Source: Alphaproteobacteria bacterium
Lineage (GTDB): Bacteria > Myxococcota_A > UBA796 > GCA-2862545
Direction of reading: 5' to 3'
Length of the DNA: 64,000 nt
Assembly: GCA_020632955.1 (NCBI GenBank)
Contig: JACKEO010000001.1
Coordinates: forward strand, 270,001-334,000
This document shows positions 21,120-29,953 of the stretch, piece after piece; position 1 is the stretch's first letter, and each line of letters starts with the position of its first letter. Below the pieces are notes generated by a model that saw only the letters and a list, made by a program, of their open reading frames with translations, was not told the DNA's origin and made no database searches. Made by a program: the position numbers and the translations under genes.

Positions 21120-22693
21120 CGCTGCCAGTCCCAGCGCTTGTAGTCCCACACGAAGGGGCCGGCGTGGCCCTGGTCGGGCACCTCGGCCACGAAGGCCACC
21201 TTGCGGCCGTCGGGCGCGACGAAGGCCATGGTGATGGTGCCCGCCTCGACCACCGCCTCGTAGGGGGGACGCATGAGCTTGCCGCCCAGGTAGATCTCGC
21301 CCTCGCCGCCCGTCATGCCCAGGTGGATGCGGCCGAAGCCCGGCTGGAGCTCCTCGGGCGCAGGCTCGGCAGCCGCAGGCTCCTCCCCCTCGGCCACCGC
21401 CTCGCCCTCCGCAGCCGGCGCGGCCTCGCGCGTCTCGGCCACCGGCTCGGGCTGGGGCTCCTCGGGAGCGCCCCCCGTGATGGGCGGCATGGGCAGGGGG
21501 CGACGCTCCGGCTGGGCCTCGCCGCCCGCCACCGCCGCCAGCCCGCTGCCGCCCTCGATGTAGCGGATGCCCGAGTAGGCGGCGACGAAGGCCAGCACCA
21601 CCACCACCATGCCCACGAGCATCGACAGCAGCATCGCCCGCGTCTGGTCGCCGCGGCTCTGGTCGAGCGTGAAGTGCGGTCGCCGCGAGGCGCGGCTGCT
21701 GAGGTTGGAGGCGTCGGCCTCGGCCTCGCCGCGGCGGTGGACCTCCTGCCGGTGCAGCCCCTGGAGCTGCTCGTAGAAGGTGCCCATCTCCTGCCGCACG
21801 CTCACGGTGTCGGGCAGCAGCTCGGCGAGGTGGCGCCCCAGCTCGGCCGCGGTGGCGAAGCGCTTGCGCGGGTCGCGGTGCATCGCCCGGCGGAGGACGT
21901 CGGCCAGCGGCGCGTAGGAGGGATCGAGCCCCGACACGGCGTGGCTCGCGTAGTCCTCCGCGAGCATCTGCCGGATCTCCTCCTCCTTGCGGCCCTTGAA
22001 CATCGAGCGGCGCGCTGCCATCTCGTACAGCACGATGCCGAGCGCGAAGACGTCCACGTTGGGACCGATGCGCTCGCCCTGCGCCTGCTCGGGCGCCATG
22101 TAGCCCCAGGTGCCCTTCACGGAGCCCTGCCGCTCGCTGCGCAGGCGACCCTTGCTGATGCCGAAGTCCAGGATCTTGACCCCGCCCTCGCTGTTCACGA
22201 TCAGGTTCGAGGGCTTGATGTCGCGGTGGATGAGCCCCAGCGCGCGACCCTTCGCATCGACGGCCTGGTGGGCGTAGTGAAGCCCCTCGCAGGCCTGCCG
22301 ACCGATCTCGCAGATCACGTGCATCGGCAGCTTCACCTCGTGGCGCGCCGCGAGGCCGATGACCTTGGAGAGCGTGAGGCCCTCCACGAACTCCATCACG
22401 AGGAAGTAGCGCTCGCCGTCGGAGTCGAAGTCGAGGATCTGCACGAGGTTCTGGTGCTGCATCGCAGCGCCCAGCCGGGCCTCGTTGATGAACAGCTCGC
22501 GGAAGGTGGAGCTGTTGGCGTAGTCCGGCAGGATGACCTTGATGGCCACGCGCGGCGACACGCCGCCGAAGGTCTCCTTGCGACCCTCGTAGACGAGCGC
22601 CATGCCGCCCTTGGAGAGCGCACGCACGATCCGGTAGCGGCCGATCCGCTCGGGGAGGCCTCTCGGGTCTTCGGTGCTCATCCCAGGCCCCAT
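21116..22693 (-). CDS. Membrane Ser/Thr protein kinase (PknB type)
   Basis: About 525 residues. Kinase domain about 20-295: Gly loop LSKGGMALVYEG (first and last glycines replaced by Ser and Ala), catalytic Lys53, HRDIKPSN at 157-164, DFG at 177-179, and GTWGYMAPEQ in the activation segment. All catalytic residues are present, so it should be active. A transmembrane helix (about 355-375) leads to a Pro/Glu/Ala-rich linker and a small C-terminal beta domain resembling PEGA. ATG 22693 has GGAGG at good spacing; GTG 22696 and ATG 22681 are alternatives. Coupled to the receiver gene. Confidence 0.92.
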   Translation of the reverse strand: MGPGMSTEDPRGLPERIGRYRIVRALSKGGMALVYEGRKETFGGVSPRVAIKVILPDYANSSTFRELFINEARLGAAMQHQNLVQILDFDSDGERYFLVMEFVEGLTLSKVIGLAARHEVKLPMHVICEIGRQACEGLHYAHQAVDAKGRALGLIHRDIKPSNLIVNSEGGVKILDFGISKGRLRSERQGSVKGTWGYMAPEQAQGERIGPNVDVFALGIVLYEMAARRSMFKGRKEEEIRQMLAEDYASHAVSGLDPSYAPLADVLRRAMHRDPRKRFATAAELGRHLAELLPDTVSVRQEMGTFYEQLQGLHRQEVHRRGEAEADASNLSSRASRRPHFTLDQSRGDQTRAMLLSMLVGMVVVVLAFVAAYSGIRYIEGGSGLAAVAGGEAQPERRPLPMPPITGGAPEEPQPEPVAETREAAPAAEGEAVAEGEEPAAAEPAPEELQPGFGRIHLGMTGGEGEIYLGGKLMRPPYEAVVEAGTITMAFVAPDGRKVAFVAEVPDQGHAGPFVWDYKRWDWQR

Positions 22694-22775
22694 CACGCCT
22701 CCGGCGGGGGACGCGCCTGCGCGCGACTATCCCATCGGCCGCGTTCTCGCGAAGGTTACCCGAAGCGCAGCAGAC

Positions 22776-24512
22776 CTACATCCGCTGCAGCGGGGTGAGC
22801 CCGAGCAGCTCCAGTCCGAGCGCCATCCCACGGGCCGTGGCGGCCACCAGCCCGAGCCGAGCCTCGCGCACCGCGGGCTCCACGTCGTCCTTGAGCACGG
22901 GACACGCCAGGTAGAAGGCCGAGAAGTCCTGCGCCAGGCCGAAGAGGTGGTCGGCCAGCAGGTTGGGGCGCGCCGCCTCCGCCGCCGTGGCCACGATCTC
23001 CGGGAGACGCAGCAGCGACAGGGCCAGGGTCCGCTCCGTGGGGTCGATGAGCGCCAGGGGTCGCGGCGTGCCGGGGTCGACGCCCGCGGTGCGGAGCATG
23101 GACCAGCAGCGCGCGTGCGCGTAGAGCAGGTAGACCGCCGTGTTCCCCGTGAGCGCCAGCATCTTGTCCCAGTCGAAGGTGACGTCGGACTGCGGGTTCT
23201 GGGACAGGTCGGCGTAGCGCACCGCCCCCAGGCCCACGGCCTCGGCGATGGCCGCGCGCTCCGCCTCGTCGGGGATCTCGTCGGCGCGCTGGTCGACCAC
23301 GGCGCGCGCGCGCCGCACGGCCTCGTCCAGCACCTCCACCAGGCTCACGAGCCCCCCGCCCGAGCGGCTCGCCGCCACCTGCCCGTCGGCCAGCTTGAGC
23401 ATGCCGAAGGCCACGTGCCGCAGGTCGGCCTGCACGCCCAGCCGCGCCGCGATCGCGAAGAGCTGCTGGAAGTGCTGCTTCTGGCGCACATCGGTGACGT
23501 ACACGATGACGTCGGGCGTCCACCGGTCCATGCGGTAGCGGATCGTGGCCACGTCGGTGGTGGTGTAGGTGGCGGCGCCATCGCGCTTGCGCACCACCGC
23601 CACGGCGTCCTTGAGCCCCTTGCCGTCGGCCTCGTCGAAGCGGACGATCACCGCCCCCTCGTCCTCCACGGCGATGCCGCGCGCAAGCAGGTCGTCCACC
23701 ACCCCCGGCAGCATCGCGTCGTAGGCCGACTCGCCGAGCGTCTCGTCGAAGCGGACGCCGAGCCGGCGGTAGACCTGGTCGAACTCCGCCATGCTCACCG
23801 CGACGAAGCGCTCCCACAGCGAGCGCGCCCGCGGCTCGCCCGCCTGGAGGTTCGCCGTCTCGGCCCGCGCCTGCTCCATCAGCGCGGGATCGTCGGCCGC
23901 CTCGGCCCGGAAGCGCTGGTACAGGCGCAGCAGCTCGGCCACAGGGTCGTCGCCGAAGGCCTCCTCGTCGCGCCACCGGTCCCACGCCACGATGAGCATG
24001 CCGAAGGGCGTCCCCCAGTCGCCGAGATGGTTGTCGGACACCACCGCGTAGCCGAGGAAGCGGAACATCCGGTCGAGGGCCTGCCCGATGAGGGTGGACC
24101 GCATGTGCCCGACGTGCATGCGCTTGGCGATGTTCGGGCTGGAGTAGTCGATCACCAGGGTGCGACCCGCCCCCGGCAGCGGGGCGCCGAAGCGCGGGTC
24201 GGCCGCGGCGGTGGCCAGCGCGTCGGCCAACGCCGCATCGTCGAGGCGGAAGTTCAGGAAACCCGGACCCGCCACCTCCACCGAGGCCACGAGCGGGTGC
24301 GCCGGCAGCGCGGCACGCACCGCCTCGGCCACCTGGCGGGGGTTGGTGCGCAGGGCCTTGCCCAGCCGGAAGGCGTGGTTCGACTGGTAGTCACCGTGCG
24401 CCGGATCCGTGGTGGGGACGCAGGGCTCGAGCGCCACGGGGGCATCGGCGTGCCCGGCGGCCGCGGCAGCGACCTGCACGAGCTCGGTGAGCGTCTGGGA
24501 CAGCGTGGACAC
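22776..24512 (-). CDS. argS: Arginyl-tRNA synthetase
   Basis: Class I aminoacyl-tRNA synthetase charging tRNA-Arg. 578 residues, standard length. Add-1 domain at the N-terminus with DYQSNHAFRLGK; HIGH motif as HVGH (133-136) in SSPNIAKRMHVGHMRST; SDNHLGDWGTPFG; a KMSK-equivalent in MLKLADGQVAASRSGG; and the C-terminal anticodon-binding helices (FSAFYLACPV). It stands alone, about 80 bases before the kinase gene on the same strand. Confidence 0.97.
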   Translation of the reverse strand: MSTLSQTLTELVQVAAAAAGHADAPVALEPCVPTTDPAHGDYQSNHAFRLGKALRTNPRQVAEAVRAALPAHPLVASVEVAGPGFLNFRLDDAALADALATAAADPRFGAPLPGAGRTLVIDYSSPNIAKRMHVGHMRSTLIGQALDRMFRFLGYAVVSDNHLGDWGTPFGMLIVAWDRWRDEEAFGDDPVAELLRLYQRFRAEAADDPALMEQARAETANLQAGEPRARSLWERFVAVSMAEFDQVYRRLGVRFDETLGESAYDAMLPGVVDDLLARGIAVEDEGAVIVRFDEADGKGLKDAVAVVRKRDGAATYTTTDVATIRYRMDRWTPDVIVYVTDVRQKQHFQQLFAIAARLGVQADLRHVAFGMLKLADGQVAASRSGGGLVSLVEVLDEAVRRARAVVDQRADEIPDEAERAAIAEAVGLGAVRYADLSQNPQSDVTFDWDKMLALTGNTAVYLLYAHARCWSMLRTAGVDPGTPRPLALIDPTERTLALSLLRLPEIVATAAEAARPNLLADHLFGLAQDFSAFYLACPVLKDDVEPAVREARLGLVAATARGMALGLELLGLTPLQRM

Positions 24513-24560
24513 GGGGTCTCCGTGGAGCGGCGAGGGGGCGCCCCCTAATGCCCGGGGCTG

Positions 24561-25847
24561 CTACCCGCGACGGATGCCGAGCACCTCGAAGGCGGCATCG
24601 CGTCGCTCGGGGGCCACGTAGATGCGCGCGATGCGGTGAGCGTCGGCGTAGCGCTCGAAGACGCCGCTGGCCTCGTCGAGGCGCACCGTGCGGCTGGCCT
24701 TCTGCCCGGGCAGGCGCTCGCGCACGAAGATGGTGCGGTCGGAGGGATCCCGCCGCCCCAGCGCGTAGCGGGACAGGCGCCCGGTGGACTCGGTGACGAT
24801 GGTGTCGATGCCGGCGCCCTCGAGCTGGCGGGCCTCGCGCCCCACGTCGACGTCGCGACCCACGCCGTGGCGCTCCACCACCCGCCGGTACTCCCGGTGC
24901 TCCACGATGCGCCGGGCCCAGGGGTCGTCGACCTGCCGCAGGTGCACGTCGAGGGCCACGTCGTCCTGGTAGAGGTAGGCGTCGAGATCAGCCGAGATGG
25001 CCCAGCCGCCCCCTGCCGCGTGGACGTAGCGCTTGAGCATCTCCTCGTAGACCACCGACTTGTGGTGGAAGTAGACCTGCAGGAACATGTGGTGGCGCGC
25101 CACCAGGAAGTCCTCGAAGGCGTAGATGGCGCCGCTGTCGAGCGCCAGCCACACCTGCCCGTGGGCCGCGTGGGTGGACAGGTTGGAGAGGATCCACCCC
25201 ACGTCGACCAGCCCGTACTGGGCGCCGGTGTAGGTGGCGTCGCGCACCAGGTAGTCGAGGCGATCCGCGTCGAGCTCCGACGAGATGATCTGCGACAGCA
25301 GGCGGCGGTGGTCGAGCCCGCCGTCGCGGAAGAAGTCGTCGGGCACCCGCACGTCGTCGCTCACCAGGGCGGCGACATGGCGGGCCGTGCACGGGAAGGA
25401 GGCGTCGATGGCCGCCGCGAGCGCGCTGTGCTCGAGGATGGCGATGGTGTAGTCCTCGTGGCTGGCCCGACGCTCGCCCGGATCGGTGCGGTACCAGTCG
25501 ATGCCCAGCGCGCGCACCGGCGGCATCGCGAACTCGGTGCAGTGCGAGTAGGGCGCGTGGCCCAGGTCGTGGCACAGGGCCGCCAGCCGCACGGCCGCAC
25601 GGAAGCGGGCCCGGGCGTCGGGCTGGTCGAAGGTCCAGTCGCGGTAGGCCCGGTCGAAGGCCCTGCCCGCCACGTGCATCACGCCCAGGACGTGGGCGAA
25701 GCGGCTGTGCACCGCCCCCGGGAAGGGCAGCGAGGAGAAGCCGACCTGACGGATGCCGCGCAGGCGCTGCACGAAGGGCTGGTGGATGAGCGAGGCCTCG
25801 GCGTCGTCGAGCTCGATCGCGCCGTGGATCGGATCCCGGACCTCCAT
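24561..25847 (-). CDS. HD-domain phosphohydrolase (COG1078/SAMHD1-like)
   Basis: 428 residues. It begins VRDPIHGAIELDDAEASLI, as in the COG1078 HD family related to dNTPases and SAMHD1. Metal ligands: His in VHSRFAH, the HD pair in LCHDLGHAPYSH (93-94), and the distal Asp in ELDADRLDYLVRDA. Probably hydrolyses a nucleotide (dNTP or signalling nucleotide); specificity cannot be read. ATG 25847 is preceded by two GTG codons and was chosen because family members start at this point. Divergent from the PP2C fusion gene, 111 bases away. Confidence 0.85.
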   Translation of the reverse strand: MEVRDPIHGAIELDDAEASLIHQPFVQRLRGIRQVGFSSLPFPGAVHSRFAHVLGVMHVAGRAFDRAYRDWTFDQPDARARFRAAVRLAALCHDLGHAPYSHCTEFAMPPVRALGIDWYRTDPGERRASHEDYTIAILEHSALAAAIDASFPCTARHVAALVSDDVRVPDDFFRDGGLDHRRLLSQIISSELDADRLDYLVRDATYTGAQYGLVDVGWILSNLSTHAAHGQVWLALDSGAIYAFEDFLVARHHMFLQVYFHHKSVVYEEMLKRYVHAAGGGWAISADLDAYLYQDDVALDVHLRQVDDPWARRIVEHREYRRVVERHGVGRDVDVGREARQLEGAGIDTIVTESTGRLSRYALGRRDPSDRTIFVRERLPGQKASRTVRLDEASGVFERYADAHRIARIYVAPERRDAAFEVLGIRRG

Positions 25848-25958
25848 CACCACCGTCCTGAAGAGGAGACTGCCGACTAACCCTGTCACGACGGCGTCGA
25901 CGGAAATGACGGGGCCATGGAGGGGGAGGTCCCCAGGCCCGTGTTACGCGGCGCGGCC

Positions 25959-27803
25959 ATGCGACCGATCGCCGATCCGACGACGCTCCAGGCGGGCACC
26001 ACGCTCTACCACTCCGCCTTCGGCTTCGCCGAGGTGGCGCGGGTGGAGGACGAGGCGGTCGTGCTGCGCTGGGAGCGCGAGGGCGCCCACCTCCCCTCGC
26101 AGGTGCGCTTCGACAACCTGCAGCGGGTCTACAGCCAGTGCAGCGCCGAGGGCTTCTTCCACCGCGCGCTGCACGACGTCGACGTGCTGAAGCAGACCCT
26201 GCTGGAGCGGCCTGCCGAGGCGCTCGCCTGGCTGCTCGAGGATCTGGCCCAGCCGCAGCGCCTGCGCGACGTCATGGACTGGCTGGTGGGCCGCGAGCTG
26301 TTCACGGCGAAGACCTTCGTGCGCTGGTGGGGCACGGCCGAGGCCGCGGTGAAGGCCGACGCACGCCTGTCGGTCGAGGGCGAGTGGCTGGCCCTCCGCG
26401 ACCGGCCGAGCGATCCGCTGGTGCAGCTCGCGCCCGACGAGGTGGAGGCCGAGGCCGAGCTCGAGCTCGCGGGCGATCTGCTCGAGCTGGAGCGCACCGA
26501 CCCGCCCACCGACACGCCCTCGGCCTTCGCCACGCCCCGTCCGGTCCCCCTGGGCGAGGTGCGCCCCCCGGCCAGCAGCCTGCCCGAGATCGGCCTGGCG
26601 CTCGCACGTGCCCTGGCCGCGCGGCACGCCGCGGGCGGCCTGGCCCACCCGCACGGCGGCGCCACCCTCCTCCACCCCGACGGCACGGTCACCTTCGGCG
26701 AGGGCGCGCCCTCCGCGGCGCCCTGGGCGGAGTCCCCGTCCCCCGCAGGCGACGTGCGCGAGGCCGCGGTCCTGCTCCTCGAGGCCTTCACCGGGCGCGC
26801 CGTCCCGCCTGGCGCCGAGCCCAGCGATCTCCTCCCCCACCTGCGCCACCGCCTGCCCGAGCTCGCCCCGTCCGTGCTGGCGCCGCTCACCGCGGGCCTC
26901 GCCCTGCTCGACCAGCGTCCCGACGCCACGGCCTGGCTCGCCACGTGGGAGGCCGTCCAGCAGGCGGAGCTCGACCGCCCCGGCGCGCTGGATCGCGGCG
27001 CGCACCTGCGCCTCGCCTACGACAGCCACATCGGGCGGGCGAAGCTGCTGCTCAGCCAGGTCAACCAGGACGCGGTCTGGGTGGGCACACGCGGCCCCCA
27101 CGCCCTGGCCGTCGTCGCCGACGGCATCTCGATCAGCGATGCCGGTCGCGGCGAGGAGGCGAGCTGGATCGCCGCGCAGACCATCTCGCGGCTGTGGCAG
27201 GCGGTCCCGGTGGCGCGCACGTCGATGCACAAGCTGCTCGACCGCGCCCTGCACCTGGCGAACCGACGCATCTGCGAGCGCTCGCTCCAGGCCGCGGGGG
27301 GCGACCTCACGGGGCGCATGCCCATGGGCACCACGATCACCGTGGCCGCCTGCTGGGGCAACCACGTGCACCTGGCCTGGCTCGGCGACAGCCGCGCCTA
27401 CCTGCTCGGTCCCTGGGGCATCTCGCAGCTCACCGCCGACGACAACGTGAGCGGCGAGCGCTACCTCGCCTGGTGCGCCGCCCGCGCCGATGGCTGGAGC
27501 CCCGACGGCCACGCACTGGTGCGCTACCTGGGCCACCTCGACCTGCGCGAGGGCGGGCTCGTGCCCGCCCCTTTCCCCGCGCACCACGCCGAGCTCGTGC
27601 TCCGTCCCGGCGAGCGCCTCGTGCTCACCTCCGACGGCGTCACCGACTACCTCGACGTCCACGAGTCGGGCATCGCGGCGCAGCTCCACCAGCTCGGCAC
27701 CACGCCCGACGCCTACGACGCCGCGATGGCACTCGTGGCACGCGCCAACCGCACCGGCGGCGGCGACAACGCCACCGCCGTCGTCCTCGAGATCGCGCGC
27801 TGA
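25959..27803 (+). CDS. Three-part protein: elongation-factor-like N-domain, kinase-like middle, PP2C phosphatase
   Basis: 614 residues in three parts. 1-145: a small beta domain (TTLYHSAFGFAEVARV) then helices ending TAKTFVRWWGTAEAAVKADARL, like the N-terminal extension of some GreA-type proteins. About 205-335: resembles a protein-kinase C-lobe without catalytic residues (ARALAARHAAGGLAHPHG where HRD would be; DVREAAVLLLEAFTGRAVP; LLDQRPDATAWLA at the end). 345-612: PP2C phosphatase with NQD (369-371), VVADGIS, GTT (457-459), GDSRAYL (476-482), TSDGVTD and GGGDNAT, so all metal ligands are present. Possibly a stress-type regulator dephosphorylating Ser/Thr targets. ATG 25917 and GTG 25941 are alternative starts. 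Confidence 0.8.
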   Translation: MRPIADPTTLQAGTTLYHSAFGFAEVARVEDEAVVLRWEREGAHLPSQVRFDNLQRVYSQCSAEGFFHRALHDVDVLKQTLLERPAEALAWLLEDLAQPQRLRDVMDWLVGRELFTAKTFVRWWGTAEAAVKADARLSVEGEWLALRDRPSDPLVQLAPDEVEAEAELELAGDLLELERTDPPTDTPSAFATPRPVPLGEVRPPASSLPEIGLALARALAARHAAGGLAHPHGGATLLHPDGTVTFGEGAPSAAPWAESPSPAGDVREAAVLLLEAFTGRAVPPGAEPSDLLPHLRHRLPELAPSVLAPLTAGLALLDQRPDATAWLATWEAVQQAELDRPGALDRGAHLRLAYDSHIGRAKLLLSQVNQDAVWVGTRGPHALAVVADGISISDAGRGEEASWIAAQTISRLWQAVPVARTSMHKLLDRALHLANRRICERSLQAAGGDLTGRMPMGTTITVAACWGNHVHLAWLGDSRAYLLGPWGISQLTADDNVSGERYLAWCAARADGWSPDGHALVRYLGHLDLREGGLVPAPFPAHHAELVLRPGERLVLTSDGVTDYLDVHESGIAAQLHQLGTTPDAYDAAMALVARANRTGGGDNATAVVLEIAR

Positions 27804-27821
27804 TCGGGCGCAGTCGACGCT

Positions 27822-28583
27822 CTAGAAGCCGCTCTCGGTGCCCGGAACGTACACGATCCACGGCGTGGGCCCCGTGACGCCGGCGCAGGTGACCTCGCCG
27901 ATGAAGTCGTAGGCGCCCGGGTTGCGGGCCTGGACCTTGCCCTGCGGCAGCGTGAGCGTGCCCTGCACCCACACGTCGAGGTCGAGCGCCTGCTTGCCGG
28001 CCGTGAAGGTGACCTCCGTGGTGATCACCTGGCCGCACTTCGTGCGGAAGAACCGCCCCGTGGATCCGCCGCGCTCCACGGCGAACTCCGGCAGGAGCGT
28101 GGCATCCACGCGGTCGAGCGAGGCGCCGAAGCCCTCCTCCGAGGCGAGGAGGAGGCCGCCGTCGGCATCGCGCAGCACCACGGCCGCGTCGCCGGCAGCC
28201 CCCGTGTCGCGGATCATCGTGAGCGACACGGCCTCGCCCACGAGCACGGCGAGGTCGGGCGTGCGGTCCACCACGCCCTCGGTGGCGAGCCACGACAGGC
28301 GCCAGGGCACCTCGTCGGCGTCGAGCAGGGTGAGGGCCTGCCCGCCCCCGCTGGCGCCCCAGCACGGCTGCACCGACGACGCGAGCGGACCCGGGTGCGC
28401 GCCCACCTCCGTGACCGTGCCGGACACGCGGAAGATCTCCGCCCCCTCCACCGTCGTCGACGGCGCCGGGGGCTCCGCCTGATCGGTGGTCATGCAGAGC
28501 TTCATCAGCCCCGCCTCCGACGGCAGCTCCGCCTCCACGCCCGAGCACGCGCCGAGGACCCCGAGCACCACGCACCACCTCAC
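27822..28583 (-). CDS. Hypothetical lipoprotein
   Basis: 253 residues. The signal peptide RWCVVLGVLGAC ends in lipobox VLGAC. The mature part is mostly beta-strand with several cysteines and matches no family I can name; FFRTKCGQVITTEVTFTAGKQALDLDVW is its most distinctive stretch. Start GTG 28583 has GGAGG upstream and overlaps the TGA of the phosphatase gene. It ends 18 bases from the convergent PP2C gene. Probably outer-membrane or periplasmic; no function can be given. Confidence 0.65.
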   Translation of the reverse strand: MRWCVVLGVLGACSGVEAELPSEAGLMKLCMTTDQAEPPAPSTTVEGAEIFRVSGTVTEVGAHPGPLASSVQPCWGASGGGQALTLLDADEVPWRLSWLATEGVVDRTPDLAVLVGEAVSLTMIRDTGAAGDAAVVLRDADGGLLLASEEGFGASLDRVDATLLPEFAVERGGSTGRFFRTKCGQVITTEVTFTAGKQALDLDVWVQGTLTLPQGKVQARNPGAYDFIGEVTCAGVTGPTPWIVYVPGTESGF

Positions 28584-29236
28584 GTCGCCTCCACGCGCCG
28601 ACCGTCCACGGTCCTGTACACCCGCCGGGCAGGGACCTGCACCAGCCGCTCGGCCTCGACGACGAAGCCCGACAGCACGCCACCATAGCAGCAGCCCGTG
28701 TCGAGTCCGACCACGTGCGGGTGTCCGTCGCGCACCCACCAGACGAGGCCGCCGCGCGCGTCGTGGCCGAAGATCACGGGCCGCGTGCCCGTGTAGGCCT
28801 CGTGCCAGAGGGGCGCCCCCTCCCCGGGCAGGCGCCGCAGCGAGATCGCCATCGCCCGCGTGGTGCGCTGCAGGTCGCCGTCGGGCGCCAGGCCTCCGTG
28901 GACCACGGTGTACGGCCCCACCCCCTCGAGGAACAGCGGGAGCGCAGCCAGGTGTGCGCGCCATCCCGGGCCCGTGCGGTCCAGCGCCTCCACGCAGGCG
29001 GCACCGTCCACGTCGCCCGGCCGACGTCCGTCGATCACGTCCAGCAGGCGCGCGTCGTGGTTGCCGAGCACGGCCTCCGCGCCCGCCTCCCGCAGGATCG
29101 ACCACACGCCGCCGGGATCGGGGCCCTTGGTGTACAGGTCGCCCACGAGCACCAGCCGCGTGGGCTGCACCACGTCGACGAGCCGCGCGAGCTCGTCGGC
29201 GCACCCGTGGACGTCTCCCACCACCAGCGTCGTCAT
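28580..29236 (-). CDS. Metallophosphatase, ApaH / bis-nucleosyl-tetraphosphatase type
   Basis: 218 residues of the calcineurin-like PPP family. Metal motifs: GDVHG (7-11), GDLYTKGPD (a variant of GDxVDRG), GNHD, and late histidines in VVHGGL and FGHDARGG. CCYGG near the end resembles the LDTGCVYGG of ApaH and PrpE-type phosphatases. Likely hydrolyses Ap4A or a phosphoprotein. GDLYTKG replaces the Asp-Arg seen in most relatives, so specificity is open. It begins 57 bases from the divergent TetR gene. Confidence 0.85.
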   Translation of the reverse strand: MTTLVVGDVHGCADELARLVDVVQPTRLVLVGDLYTKGPDPGGVWSILREAGAEAVLGNHDARLLDVIDGRRPGDVDGAACVEALDRTGPGWRAHLAALPLFLEGVGPYTVVHGGLAPDGDLQRTTRAMAISLRRLPGEGAPLWHEAYTGTRPVIFGHDARGGLVWWVRDGHPHVVGLDTGCCYGGVLSGFVVEAERLVQVPARRVYRTVDGRRVEAT

Positions 29237-29293
29237 GCTGCCGGCTACCACGTCGGGGGGCGGTCCGGGATAGAGCGCCCACGAGAGGTCAGG

Positions 29294-29953
29294 GTGGCCC
29301 AGCGCCCCGGTTCCGAAGACGACGACCCCCGCGGCCTGCGCGAGCGCGCGGTGCAGCGCGTGCTCGACGCGGCCCGCCGCGTGGTGGGCGCGCGCGGTGT
29401 GGACGGCACGGCGCTGCTCGACATCGCCGCCGCCGCCGGCGTCCCGTTGGGCCTGCTGCGCTACCACTTCCGCTCGATGGACCACCTGCTCATCGAGACC
29501 CAGCGCGCCACCTTCCGGCAGATCCACGAGCGCTTCGAGGAGCGTTTCGCCCGCGGCGAGGTGGGCCTCGACACCGCCCTCGAGGCGCTGGACGCCCTCT
29601 GGGCCAGCGTGCGCGAGCTGCACGCGTGGGCGCCCTTCATGGTGCAGACGATGGCGCTGGCCGCCCGCGATCCCTCGCTGGCCCACCGCCTCGACGCCTT
29701 CAACGCCGAGAACCTCACGCGTGTGGAGCTGGGCCTGATCCGCGCCCTGCCCCAGGAGGCGCACCGCCTGGTGCTGCCGCCCGAGCGCCTGGCGCGCACC
29801 ATCCGCACGGGCCTGTACGGCCTGGTGGTGGAGCTGGCGTCGGCGCGCGACGACGCCGAGCGGGCGGCCATCGACCGCACCTACGCCGACGTGCGCGCCA
29901 TCCTCGCGCGCATCGTCCTCGAGCCGGAGCCCGGCGGCCCCCCCGTCCATTGA
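29294..29953 (+). CDS. TetR-family transcriptional regulator
   Basis: 219 residues. The N-terminal helix-turn-helix covers about 13-58 (RVLDAARRVVGARGV... TALLDIAAAAGVPLGLLRYHFRSMDHLL). The rest is a helical ligand-binding domain. GTG 29294 has GAGAGG upstream. Its stop overlaps the TTG start of the QueG-like gene, so it probably controls itself and that gene, and possibly the divergent phosphatase-lipoprotein pair. The 57-base divergent gap would hold its operator, but I see no clear palindrome there. Confidence 0.85.
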   Translation: MAQRPGSEDDDPRGLRERAVQRVLDAARRVVGARGVDGTALLDIAAAAGVPLGLLRYHFRSMDHLLIETQRATFRQIHERFEERFARGEVGLDTALEALDALWASVRELHAWAPFMVQTMALAARDPSLAHRLDAFNAENLTRVELGLIRALPQEAHRLVLPPERLARTIRTGLYGLVVELASARDDAERAAIDRTYADVRAILARIVLEPEPGGPPVH

